DNA of 5,452 nt from an uncultured Collinsella sp. (GCA_900551655.1 URWM01000122.1:1-5452), one strand, 5' to 3'. Shown: positions 1-5,264, counted from the stretch's first letter. Numbers and translations are program-made. The notes: a model not told the origin generated them from the letters alone.

Positions 1-42
1 CCTAAGCCTTCGTCGGCAGCGTCAGATGTGTATAAGAGACAG
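1..42 (+). other. Illumina Nextera adapter and i5 index left on the contig end (not genomic)
   Basis: Bases 10-42 match the whole 33-base Nextera read-1 adapter, including the 19-base Tn5 mosaic end AGATGTGTATAAGAGACAG at 24-42. Bases 2-9 (CTAAGCCT) are the Nextera i5 index S508 as I remember the index list, and base 1 (C) fits the last base of the P5 primer. The order P5 - index - adapter - insert is exactly that of a library molecule. Native DNA therefore starts at base 43. The reading frame of the neighbouring icd gene continues into this stretch and must be cut there. Confidence 0.98.
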
Positions 43-1011
43 GGCAGATACGGCGGCACGGATACGATTGGCAGCGTCGTTCTCGCCCAGGTGATCGAGC
101 ATCATCGCAGCAGAGAGGATCTCGGCCGTGGGGTTGGCGATATCCTGACCGGCGATATCGGGCGCGGAGCCGTGCGTTGCCTCGAAGATGGCGCAGTCGG
201 CACCGATGTTGGAGCCGGGGGCCATCCCTAAGCCGCCCACCAGGCCGGCGCACAGGTCGCTCACGATGTCACCGTACAGGTTGGGCAGCACCAGGACATC
301 GAAGTCGTTGGGGTTTTGGACCAGGCCCATGCAGGTGGCGTCGACGATCTTGTCGTTGAACTCGATATCGGGATAGTTGGCGGCCACCTCGCGCGCAACG
401 CGCAGGAACAGGCCATCGGTCGCCTTCATGATGTTGGCCTTATGCACGGCCGTCACCTTTTTGCGGCCGCAGCGGCGGGCGTACTCAAAGGCGTACTCCA
501 CAATGCGGCGGCTCTTGGCGATGGAGATGGGCTTGATCGAGATAGCGGAATCGGCGGCGAAGGCCTTCTGACCCGAGCGCTCGACAAGCTGCGAGAGCTC
601 CTCGACCTCGGCAGCCCCCTCATCGAACTCGATGCCGGCATAGAGGTCCTCGGTGTTCTCGCGCACGATGACCAGGTCGACGTCGCGGAAGCGCGAGCCG
701 TCGCCCGGCTGCGACAGGCAAGGGCGCACACAGGCGTACAGGTCAAAGCGCTTGCGCAGGGCGACGTTAACGCTGCGGAAACCCGTGCCAACCGGCGTAG
801 TAATGGGACCCTTGATGGCAACCTTGGTCTCGGCGACCGCATCGAGCACGTGCTGGGGCAGCGGCGTGCCAAACTCGTCCATGACACCGGCACCGGCCTC
901 CTGGACGTTCCAATTGATCTGGACACCGGCGGCCTCGACCACGCGGCGCATGGCCTGCGTAATCTCGGGACCGATACCGTCACCGGGAATCAGGACTACA
1001 TCGTGCGCCAT
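43..1011 (-). CDS. icd: NAD-dependent isocitrate dehydrogenase, 3' end missing (contig edge)
   Basis: Oxidative decarboxylation of isocitrate to 2-oxoglutarate in the cytoplasm, supplying NADH and the glutamate precursor. 323 native residues are present. Visible motifs are GDGIGPE (10-16); the substrate loop with S80, N82, R86 and R96, equivalent to E. coli Ser113, Asn115, Arg119 and Arg129; R117 and Y124 in [11 protein letters not shown]191 in HKANIMK; and metal ligands D248 and D252 in GDIVSD. H280 to N293 form the cofactor loop: Asp285, Ile286 and Ala292 replace E. coli Lys344, Tyr345 and Val351, indicating NAD rather than NADP. A LeuB-type 3-isopropylmalate dehydrogenase is less likely because the SxNxxLR loop is of isocitrate type. 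The ATG at 1011 has GAGGAG nine bases upstream, lying in the last codons of the preceding gene. The C-terminus, probably a few tens of residues, is lost: the frame runs into adapter and would add a false LSLIHI. Confidence 0.93.
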
Positions 1012-1017
1012 AATCTG

Positions 1018-1716
1018 TTACTCCTCGTCTTCGGCGTCGTCAGATTTTTTAACGCTAGCACGCTTCTTCTTTTTGGAGAGATCCAGGCCAAAACGTTTAA
1101 CAAGCATTTCGCAAATCTCGCTCGAACGGGCCTTGAGATAGCTGCCTTTGCCGTTCTCGGCGTCGAACTTAAGGCGCAGCGCGAGCTTCTCGGCGACCTC
1201 GGCGTCAATCTCGCCCCGGCCAAACTCGTACAGGCAACCGAGCATGTCGCGATACTCGAGGTCGCCGTGGTAGCACTGGATGGCCTCGTCCAGGATGGGC
1301 CAAGCCTCGCGCGAACGCTCGACGCTCGTGGCGCCCCACACGCACAGCAGGCGGAAGGCGGCATAGCGCAGCGTGGACGAAATCTCATCGAACAGCGCGG
1401 TCTCGGCGCCCTCAAAGGCATCGCCCAGCTGCTCGGGGCAGGTGGTGGCGAGCGCCGCCAGGGCATCGAGAGCCTCCCAGCGGGTCTGAGCCTCGGGGCG
1501 GTCGAGCGCCTCGATCAGCGCGGGCACGCAGGGCACGACGCGCTGCGGATCGCGCTCGGCAAGCAGGTGCAGCACGCGGGCGGCAAACTGACGGATGCGG
1601 CGCGTGGGGCAGCCGAGCTCCTGGACCAGGCGGTCGACGGCGTTCTCGTTCTCCTCTGCCAGCTGGAGCTGTGCCAGCTCCTCGTCGGTGAGCTGTTCGT
1701 CTTTGTTTTCTGCCAT
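1018..1716 (-). CDS. HEAT-repeat protein of unknown role
   Basis: 232 residues, with no signal peptide or membrane segment, so probably a cytoplasmic scaffold or adaptor. An acidic N-terminus (1-27) is followed by paired amphipathic helices typical of HEAT/armadillo folds: roughly 27-53 (VDRLVQELGCPTRRIRQFAA), 57-91 (VVPCVPALIEALDRPEAQTR and on), 95-128 and 132-165. The pattern 'RxxAxxxLxxLAxxxPxxVxPxxPxLxxAL' is the usual HEAT signature. The C-terminus is strongly charged: KKKK (215-218) followed by an acidic run ending DDAEDEE. No catalytic motif is visible. The start at 1716 is supported by AAAGAGGT four bases upstream. It sits third in a tight four-gene run and its final GAC-GAG-GAG-TAA supplies the ribosome binding site of icd, six bases before the icd ATG, suggesting translational coupling. 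Similar proteins occur as phycocyanobilin-lyase-like or condensin-like helical repeats, but nothing here supports a specific function. Confidence 0.85.
   Translation of the reverse strand: MAENKDEQLTDEELAQLQLAEENENAVDRLVQELGCPTRRIRQFAARVLHLLAERDPQRVVPCVPALIEALDRPEAQTRWEALDALAALATTCPEQLGDAFEGAETALFDEISSTLRYAAFRLLCVWGATSVERSREAWPILDEAIQCYHGDLEYRDMLGCLYEFGRGEIDAEVAEKLALRLKFDAENGKGSYLKARSSEICEMLVKRFGLDLSKKKKRASVKKSDDAEDEE
1021..1026 (-). promoter_or_regulatory. Ribosome binding site of icd inside the end of the HEAT gene
   Basis: GAGGAG on the minus strand encodes the last two Glu codons of the HEAT protein and lies nine bases before the icd ATG. Ribosomes terminating on the HEAT gene would finish on top of this site, which favours coupled translation. 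Confidence 0.75.
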
Positions 1717-1731
1717 AGTTACCTCTTTTTA

Positions 1732-2160
1732 CTATTTCTTAGCGTGCTTGTCAGCACCCTTGCTGTCATCGGTGACCGAGATGAGCTGTCGGTCGGCCGC
1801 GCCATTGCGACGCGCACGGCGGCGCTCCTCGGCATCGCCCGCGTCGGCGGCGGCGCGGTGAGCCTTGTTGACGTTAAAGACCTCGTCGTGTTTGCGCCAC
1901 GGACCGACGGACTCGCCAAAGCTCATCTTAAGGCCGGCGATAAAGCCGCCGAGCCAGCCGATCGGCGCAAACTGCACCAGCGGGAACAGCGAGAACACCC
2001 AGGTCAGCAGGATGACTGCCGCCGCTCCCGCAAAGTTGGCAATCCAGTAGTCGCGCTTGGTGATGACGCGCTTTTCGCACGCCCACTGGCCGCACAAAAA
2101 GCCGATGTAGATCGCGAAGAGAAAGAGCACCAGCGCAAGCACCACGAACGTCCAGCTCAT
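1732..2160 (-). CDS. Small membrane protein with charged C-terminal tail, unknown function
   Basis: 142 residues. A first hydrophobic segment spans about residues 3-24 (WTFVVLALVLFLFAIYIGFL), a second about 39-60 (WIANFAGAAAVILLTWVFSL), and a weaker third about 62-78 (FAPIGWLGGFIAGLKM). The connecting loop CEKRVITKRDY is basic and probably cytoplasmic by the positive-inside rule. The C-terminal third (about 88-142) is hydrophilic and rich in Arg, Ala, Asp and Lys (EERRRARRNGAADR), most likely a soluble cytoplasmic tail. I do not recognise the family. An ATG-like codon at 2196 would extend it by 12 residues into the preceding gene. The ATG at 2160 is preferred because GGGGAG lies eight bases upstream and the hydrophobic segment then begins at once. 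It follows the dehydrogenase gene by five bases and precedes the HEAT gene by 15. Confidence 0.8.
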   Translation of the reverse strand: MSWTFVVLALVLFLFAIYIGFLCGQWACEKRVITKRDYWIANFAGAAAVILLTWVFSLFPLVQFAPIGWLGGFIAGLKMSFGESVGPWRKHDEVFNVNKAHRAAADAGDAEERRRARRNGAADRQLISVTDDSKGADKHAKK

Positions 2161-2165
2161 GGGCG

Positions 2166-3245
2166 CTACTCCCCGTGATGGTGGCCGCAGCAGCACTCGT
2201 GGCCATCATCATGGCCGTGGCCGCCGCAGCACTCGTGGTCCTCGCCATGGTGGTGGCCGCAACCGCACTCATGGTCGTCGCCGTGCTCGCCGCAACCGCA
2301 GCCGTCCTCGTGAGCACCGTGCTCTTCGGGACGATACTGCGACCAGTCCAGACCGGCGGCGATGGCGTCGGCCTCCTCCTTATAGAGGACCGTGACGGCC
2401 TGGGTGCCCAGCTTGGCACCACCGATGGCATCGAGCATGTCGTAGAGCGTAAAGGCCACGTCGGCGCCGGGCAGCGCAAGCTCGCGATCGTCGGCATAGG
2501 CGAGCGCCAAGCGCAGGTCCTTGATGAAGTGCTCGACCATAAAGCCGGGCTTGTAGTCGCCGTCGAGCGCCTTGGGCGCCAGGCTCTCCATGGCGCCGGA
2601 CTTGCCGGTACCGCCCAGGATCATCTGGCGGGTCTTCTCCAGATCAAGGCCGCTCAGCTCGGCAAATGCCATGGCGTCTGCCATGCCGACCATGCAGGCG
2701 CCCAGCGACACCTGGTTGGCGAGCTTGGCAGCCTGGCCCTTGCCGGCGCCGTCGAAGCAGCAGATGTTGGCCGCAAAGGTGGCAAGGATGTCGCGGACCG
2801 GCGCGATGTCGTTCTCGGTAGCGCCCACGATAGCCGTGAGCGTACCGGCGATAGCGCCCGACTCGCCGCCGGTGACGGGGCAGTCAAACGCCATGCGACC
2901 AGAAACCTGGGCGGCCTCGGCAATGTCACGGGCAAGCTCGGGCGAGCTCGTGGTGAGGTCGATCAGGACCGCGCCGGGCTTAGTGCACGCGAGCAGGCCG
3001 TCGCCCGCCAGGTAGAGTTCCTCGACCTCGGAGGGATAGCCCACCATGGTAAAGACGACATCGGCGTTCGCCGCGGCATCGGCCGGCGTATCTGCCCAGA
3101 CGGCGCCGCGCTCGATAAGCGCCGCCGCCTTGGACTTGGTGCGGTTGTTGACCGTGACGGGATAGCCGGCGTCCAGAATGTGGCCGGCGATGGGGGCACC
3201 CATGATTCCGGTGCCGATAAATGCGACAGAGAGCTTGTTTGCCAT
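2166..3245 (-). CDS. NAD(P)-dependent beta-hydroxyacid dehydrogenase (GarR/3-hydroxyisobutyrate dehydrogenase family) with His/Cys-rich C-terminal tail
   Basis: 359 residues. Residues 1 to about 300 form a complete family core: Rossmann motif FIGTGIMG (9-16); NNRT at 33-36 after the second strand, which favours NADP; IDLTTSSP (95-102); the substrate motif DCPVTGGESGA (121-131); catalytic Lys174 and Asn177 in KLANQ; and KDL (242-244) in the helical C-terminal domain. The family reduces tartronate semialdehyde to glycerate or oxidises 3-hydroxyisobutyrate and related acids; the substrate cannot be chosen from sequence alone. The odd part is residues 307-359: 14 His, 9 Cys, 15 Asp/Glu, 14 Gly and one Ala, in four 12-residue repeats. 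Such tails bind Ni, Zn or Cu in SlyD, HypB and Hpn, but I know of none as a normal part of this family, whose members usually stop near 300. The ATG at 3245 has AAAAGGAAAGG just upstream. It is first in the four-gene run. Confidence 0.9.
   Translation of the reverse strand: MANKLSVAFIGTGIMGAPIAGHILDAGYPVTVNNRTKSKAAALIERGAVWADTPADAAANADVVFTMVGYPSEVEELYLAGDGLLACTKPGAVLIDLTTSSPELARDIAEAAQVSGRMAFDCPVTGGESGAIAGTLTAIVGATENDIAPVRDILATFAANICCFDGAGKGQAAKLANQVSLGACMVGMADAMAFAELSGLDLEKTRQMILGGTGKSGAMESLAPKALDGDYKPGFMVEHFIKDLRLALAYADDRELALPGADVAFTLYDMLDAIGGAKLGTQAVTVLYKEEADAIAAGLDWSQYRPEEHGAHEDGCGCGEHGDDHECGCGHHHGEDHECCGGHGHDDGHECCCGHHHGE
2169..2174 (-). promoter_or_regulatory. Ribosome binding site of the small membrane protein, overlapping the dehydrogenase 3' end
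   Basis: GGGGAG on the minus strand is both the last Gly-Glu codons of the His/Cys tail and a good ribosome binding site eight bases before the ATG at 2160. It decides the start of the membrane protein and anchors the tail's reading frame: the stop codon of the dehydrogenase falls between this site and the next start. Confidence 0.7.
2175..2318 (-). repeat. Four imperfect 36-bp tandem repeats encoding a His/Cys metal-binding-like tail
   Basis: Read on the minus strand in frame, the four units encode GAHEDGCGCGEH, GDDHECGCGHHH, GEDHECCGGHGH and DDGHECCCGHHH (residues 310-357 of the dehydrogenase). Units at 2211-2246 and 2247-2282 differ at only 7 of 36 bases. The unit at 2283-2318 is the most diverged. 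The core of each unit is an acidic pair, His-Glu-Cys, Gly/Cys and a His cluster. Confidence 0.9.
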
Positions 3246-3270
3246 GAAACCTTTCCTTTTGGGTTGGGTG

Positions 3271-3299
3271 TTGTTACCAGGTTGAATACTCGGTGCCAG
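3271..3299 (-). promoter_or_regulatory. Candidate promoter for the four-gene run
   Basis: On the minus strand, CTGGCA (3294-3299) and TAACAA (3271-3276) are separated by 17 bases, with TGG directly before the -10 (extended -10). The match to the consensus is only 4/6 and 3/6. It is the best candidate in the 98-base gap between the DegV gene and the dehydrogenase, in which no terminator hairpin with a T-run is visible, so readthrough from the DegV gene is also possible. Confidence 0.25.
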
Positions 3300-3343
3300 C
3301 GTTTGGGCTGTGAGTCGAGGGCGATTACGGACGCAGCGCTTGC

Positions 3344-4297
3344 CTACTGACCGCGCACGCGGCGGGCGATACGGTCGGAAAGCGACGCCTTGTCGGCGCG
3401 GTTCTTACCCCAAAACGCGCAGCCCACCATGCCGGGGCCCACGTGCGAGCCGATGGTGGGACCCACGGAGCCGCGAATGATCGTGACGTCGGCGCAACCC
3501 TCCTCCTTGCGGATGGCGGCTTCGAGCCAGTCACCATCCTTTTCGGCATCGGCCGTCATGATGGCGATGGGCATGGTGCGATCGGGCACGTAGTTCTCGC
3601 GGAACGACTTGAGGATGGACTTGAGCGCCTTCTTGCGGCCGCGGTTGACGCCGATCAGCGACAGCGAGCCGGCCAGGTCGTAGGAGAGCTCGGGCTTGAC
3701 GTCGAGCTTTGCCGTGAGCTGCGCCGCCGCGGGCGGAATGCGGCCGCCGGCAGCCAGTGCGTCGAAGCTCTCGAGCGTAAAGTAACCGTGGACGTAGGTC
3801 TTTGCCTCGTTTGCCCAATCGACCAGCTGCTTGGCGGTCAGTCCCGCCGAACGCTGGCGCACGGCCTCGAGCGCCAAGAGCGCGCCGGTCGCACAGGGCA
3901 GAGCGTTGTCGACCACGTAAAGCTCAAAATCGGGATACTCGGCGCGCACGGCATCTGCCGCCTGGCACGCGGAGTTGTAGCTCGACGACAGCGCCGAGGT
4001 AAAGCACAGGTAGACCGTGGGCGTGCCCTCTTTGGCGCACTCGGTAAAGAACTCGATATAGCGACCGAGCGACACGGCGGAGGTGGACACGCGGGCACCG
4101 GCGCGCATCCGGTCGTAGAACTCCTTGGGTGTGATGCTCGACCAGATGTCGTCCGTGCGCTCTTCGCCATCGATAATGAAGGGGAAACCCAGGATATCGA
4201 CATCGAGGTTCGCGGCGACCTCGGGGCTAAAGTCGCAGCAGGTATCGACGACGATGCGGCAACGGTCCGAATGACCGGCGGATGCGGCCTTGTCCAT
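3344..4297 (-). CDS. DegV-family fatty-acid-binding protein
   Basis: 317 residues. DegV/FakB proteins hold a fatty acid in a pocket and, in Firmicutes, present it to the kinase FakA for phosphorylation. The full two-domain layout is visible: IVVDTCCDFS (15-24) at the place of the usual D-S-T-x-D motif; VSTSAVS (70-76), the Ser/Thr loop that contacts the carboxylate; FTSALSSSYNSA (99-110); VVDNALPCATGALLALEA (128-145); LAAGGRI (181-187); KPELSYDLAG and NRGRKKAL (201-224); and GSVGPTIGSHVGPGMVGCAFWG (276-297) with the conserved His285. The length is normal for the family. The start is ATG at 4297, with AAGGAG eight bases upstream; a TTG at 4300 would leave only five. An intrinsic terminator sits just upstream, so expression depends on readthrough or a local promoter. 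The partner kinase is not in the window. Confidence 0.9.
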   Translation of the reverse strand: MDKAASAGHSDRCRIVVDTCCDFSPEVAANLDVDILGFPFIIDGEERTDDIWSSITPKEFYDRMRAGARVSTSAVSLGRYIEFFTECAKEGTPTVYLCFTSALSSSYNSACQAADAVRAEYPDFELYVVDNALPCATGALLALEAVRQRSAGLTAKQLVDWANEAKTYVHGYFTLESFDALAAGGRIPPAAAQLTAKLDVKPELSYDLAGSLSLIGVNRGRKKALKSILKSFRENYVPDRTMPIAIMTADAEKDGDWLEAAIRKEEGCADVTIIRGSVGPTIGSHVGPGMVGCAFWGKNRADKASLSDRIARRVRGQ

Positions 4298-4305
4298 CAA
4301 AGCGA

Positions 4306-4311
4306 CTCCTT
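4306..4311 (-). promoter_or_regulatory. Ribosome binding site of the DegV gene
   Basis: AAGGAG on the minus strand lies eight bases before the ATG at 4297 and five before the in-frame TTG at 4300, favouring ATG. It begins only four bases after the T-run of the upstream terminator. Confidence 0.75.
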
Positions 4312-4315
4312 ACGT

Positions 4316-4347
4316 AAAAAGGCGGCCACCCGCATGGGATGGCCGCC
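4316..4347 (-). terminator. Intrinsic terminator or attenuator between hpf and the DegV gene
   Basis: On the minus strand an 8-bp perfect stem, GGCGGCCA (arm 4340-4347) with TGGCCGCC (arm 4321-4328), is extended past a one-base bulge by a CCC/GGG helix (4329-4331 with 4336-4338) closing on a 4-base loop. It is followed directly by TTTTT (4316-4320). It lies 29 bases after the hpf stop codon and ends 18 bases before the DegV ATG, so it terminates hpf transcripts and probably limits entry into the DegV gene. Confidence 0.85.
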
Positions 4348-4350
4348 AAC

Positions 4351-4372
4351 CGTTAACTCATGCAAGTTAACG
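4351..4372. repeat. Perfect AT-rich dyad, candidate operator or 3'-end hairpin
   Basis: CGTTAACT (4351-4358) and AGTTAACG (4365-4372) are exact reverse complements around a 6-base spacer. It starts four bases beyond the hpf stop codon and precedes the GC-rich terminator. Its size and AT-rich arms resemble sites bound by dimeric regulators such as the MarR family; it could also be just an RNA hairpin. No regulator is encoded in the window. Confidence 0.6.
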
Positions 4373-4376
4373 TATT

Positions 4377-4961
4377 TTACTCGTCAAGTGTTTCGATGCG
4401 GGGCTTGATGATGCCATATCCACCATTCTTACGGTGATACACCACATTGATGAGGCCAGTCGTCGCGTTCTCGAACACGTAGAAGTCGTGGCCGAGCAGA
4501 TCTGTCTGCACCAGCGCCTGCTCCTCAGTCATCGGGGTGACGTCGATAACCTTCTCGCGGACGAGCAGGTCGTCCTCTTCCTCGGGCAGCAGCAGGTCGG
4601 CCAGATCCTCAACGCGCTCGACCGGCGCGACATCCGCGGCACTGGCACCACCCTGGCGGTTGTCCACGACCTTGGTCTTGAACTTGCGCAGCTGGCGGGT
4701 GACCTTATCGGCGGAGAGATCGATGGCGGCGTACATATCTGCACCGTGCTCGGCAACGCGAATCACCGAACCGCGGGCACGAACCGTAACCTCGACGATT
4801 GCCGGGTTGGGGTTCGAGGGGTTCTTCTCATAGCGAAGTACAACGTCGACCGTCATGGGCTCGATATCGAAAACCTTGAGCGCCTCGCCGATCTTCTCAT
4901 CCACATGCGCACGCAGAGCATCGGTTACCGTCGTCTTGCGTCCAGAAACCTTGATATCCAT
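4377..4961 (-). CDS. hpf: Ribosome hibernation promoting factor, long form
   Basis: 194 residues, the usual size of long HPF. It binds the 30S subunit at the mRNA/tRNA sites and joins 70S ribosomes into inactive 100S dimers in stationary phase or stress. The N-terminal S30AE/YfiA-like domain covers about 1-100 (MDIKVSGRKTTVTDALRAHV, then VDVVLRYEKN and AIDLSADKVTRQLRKFKTKV). An acidic linker (about 103-132) joins it to the C-terminal dimerisation domain (about 133-190) with VREKVIDVTPMTEEQALVQ, LLGHDFYVFENATTG and VVYHRKNGGYGIIKP, which match the family closely. The start at 4961 is chosen because GGAG lies six bases upstream and the protein then begins in family register; the frame is open to an ATG at 5021 but that adds 20 residues without homology. 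hpf has its own long leader and its own terminator, so it is probably a single-gene unit. Confidence 0.95.
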   Translation of the reverse strand: MDIKVSGRKTTVTDALRAHVDEKIGEALKVFDIEPMTVDVVLRYEKNPSNPNPAIVEVTVRARGSVIRVAEHGADMYAAIDLSADKVTRQLRKFKTKVVDNRQGGASAADVAPVERVEDLADLLLPEEEDDLLVREKVIDVTPMTEEQALVQTDLLGHDFYVFENATTGLINVVYHRKNGGYGIIKPRIETLDE

Positions 4962-4967
4962 ACGTGG

Positions 4968-4971
4968 CTCC
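4968..4971 (-). promoter_or_regulatory. Ribosome binding site of hpf
   Basis: GGAG (within TTGGAG) on the minus strand lies six bases before the ATG at 4961 and decides that start over the upstream in-frame ATG at 5021. Confidence 0.65.
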
Positions 4972-5082
4972 AATCTGCCTCGGGGACTTACTGTACTGGC
5001 TATGTACCCATTGCCGTGCATTTAATCACGCGGATTCCTAAAGACCCGAATAACGATTGCTTGATACCGCATACCGAAGTCT

Positions 5083-5106
5083 CGCACTTTTCTGTGGCAA
5101 AGTGCG
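5083..5106. repeat. Perfect 8-bp inverted repeat in the hpf upstream region
   Basis: CGCACTTT (5083-5090) and AAAGTGCG (5099-5106) are exact reverse complements around an 8-base spacer, about 120-145 bases upstream of the hpf start. No T-run follows on the minus strand, so it is not an intrinsic terminator. It could be an operator for hpf or a leader hairpin. Confidence 0.5.
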
Positions 5107-5177
5107 CTATAGGAGGACATCGGCGACTTTGGTTTTGCACCTAAAAAATGTCTTTGACCTGCTAGTTTTATGGAAAC

Positions 5178-5212
5178 AAAAAAGCCGGGCTCCCCTGTTG
5201 GGAAAGCCCGGC
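5178..5212 (-). terminator. Strong intrinsic terminator of the gene ending at 5279
   Basis: On the minus strand GCCGGGC (5206-5212) pairs with GCCCGGC (5184-5190), extended by GGGA/TCCC (5200-5203 with 5191-5194) past a two-base AA bulge on a 5-base loop, and followed at once by TTTTTT (5178-5183) and GTTT. It separates the upstream gene from hpf. Confidence 0.92.
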
Positions 5213-5235
5213 AATGCGTGTTGAAACCGTGAAGA

Positions 5236-5264
5236 GGTGTCTCTCCTAGCGCTTAGGAGACGCC
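5236..5264. repeat. Imperfect inverted repeat just after the upstream stop codon
   Basis: GGTGTC (5236-5241) can pair with GACGCC (5259-5264, one G-U), and TCCTA (5244-5248) with TAGGA (5254-5258), with a two-base bulge and a 5-base loop. It starts 14 bases beyond the stop codon of the upstream gene and has no T-run, so it may protect the 3' end or pause polymerase ahead of the real terminator. Confidence 0.5.

Noticed and set aside
24..42. Transposon end (Tn5 mosaic end) as a mobile element
   Set aside because: It is part of the Nextera adapter and is preceded by an index and P5 base; there is no transposase or target duplication.
316..2178. A 620-residue open frame on the plus strand
   Set aside because: It is antisense to icd, the HEAT gene and the membrane protein gene, has no family-like motifs, and arises from GC-rich codon use of the real minus-strand genes.
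2161..2196. Upstream start for the small membrane protein at 2196
   Set aside because: It would overlap the dehydrogenase 3' end and add 12 unsupported residues; the ATG at 2160 has GGGGAG eight bases upstream.
2175..2318. CRISPR-like array or frameshift-made low-complexity tail
   Set aside because: The repeats are directly adjacent without spacers and lie in frame with an intact enzyme core. The stop falls just before the next gene's start, so the frame is credible.
2175..3350. A 391-residue plus-strand open frame starting with a very hydrophobic Ala/Val segment
   Set aside because: The hydrophobic part is the reverse complement of His, Cys, Asp, Glu and Gly codons of the tail. There is no ribosome binding site and the rest is antisense to the dehydrogenase.
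4962..5021. Upstream ATG start for hpf at 5021
   Set aside because: The extra 20 residues do not resemble the family; the ATG at 4961 has GGAG at six bases and begins the S30AE domain correctly.
5083..5106. CIRCE (HrcA) heat-shock operator
   Set aside because: The core GCACT/AGTGC is shared but the TTA/TAA outer arms are absent and the spacing differs, so it does not fit the consensus.
5111..5131. Plus-strand AGGAGG followed by a possible TTG start of a 31-residue peptide
   Set aside because: The spacing is 12 bases, the frame runs through the terminator of the opposite-strand gene, and nothing else supports coding.
4434..5144. A 236-residue plus-strand open frame
   Set aside because: It is antisense to hpf, which has full family homology on the other strand, and it lacks a ribosome binding site and recognisable motifs.
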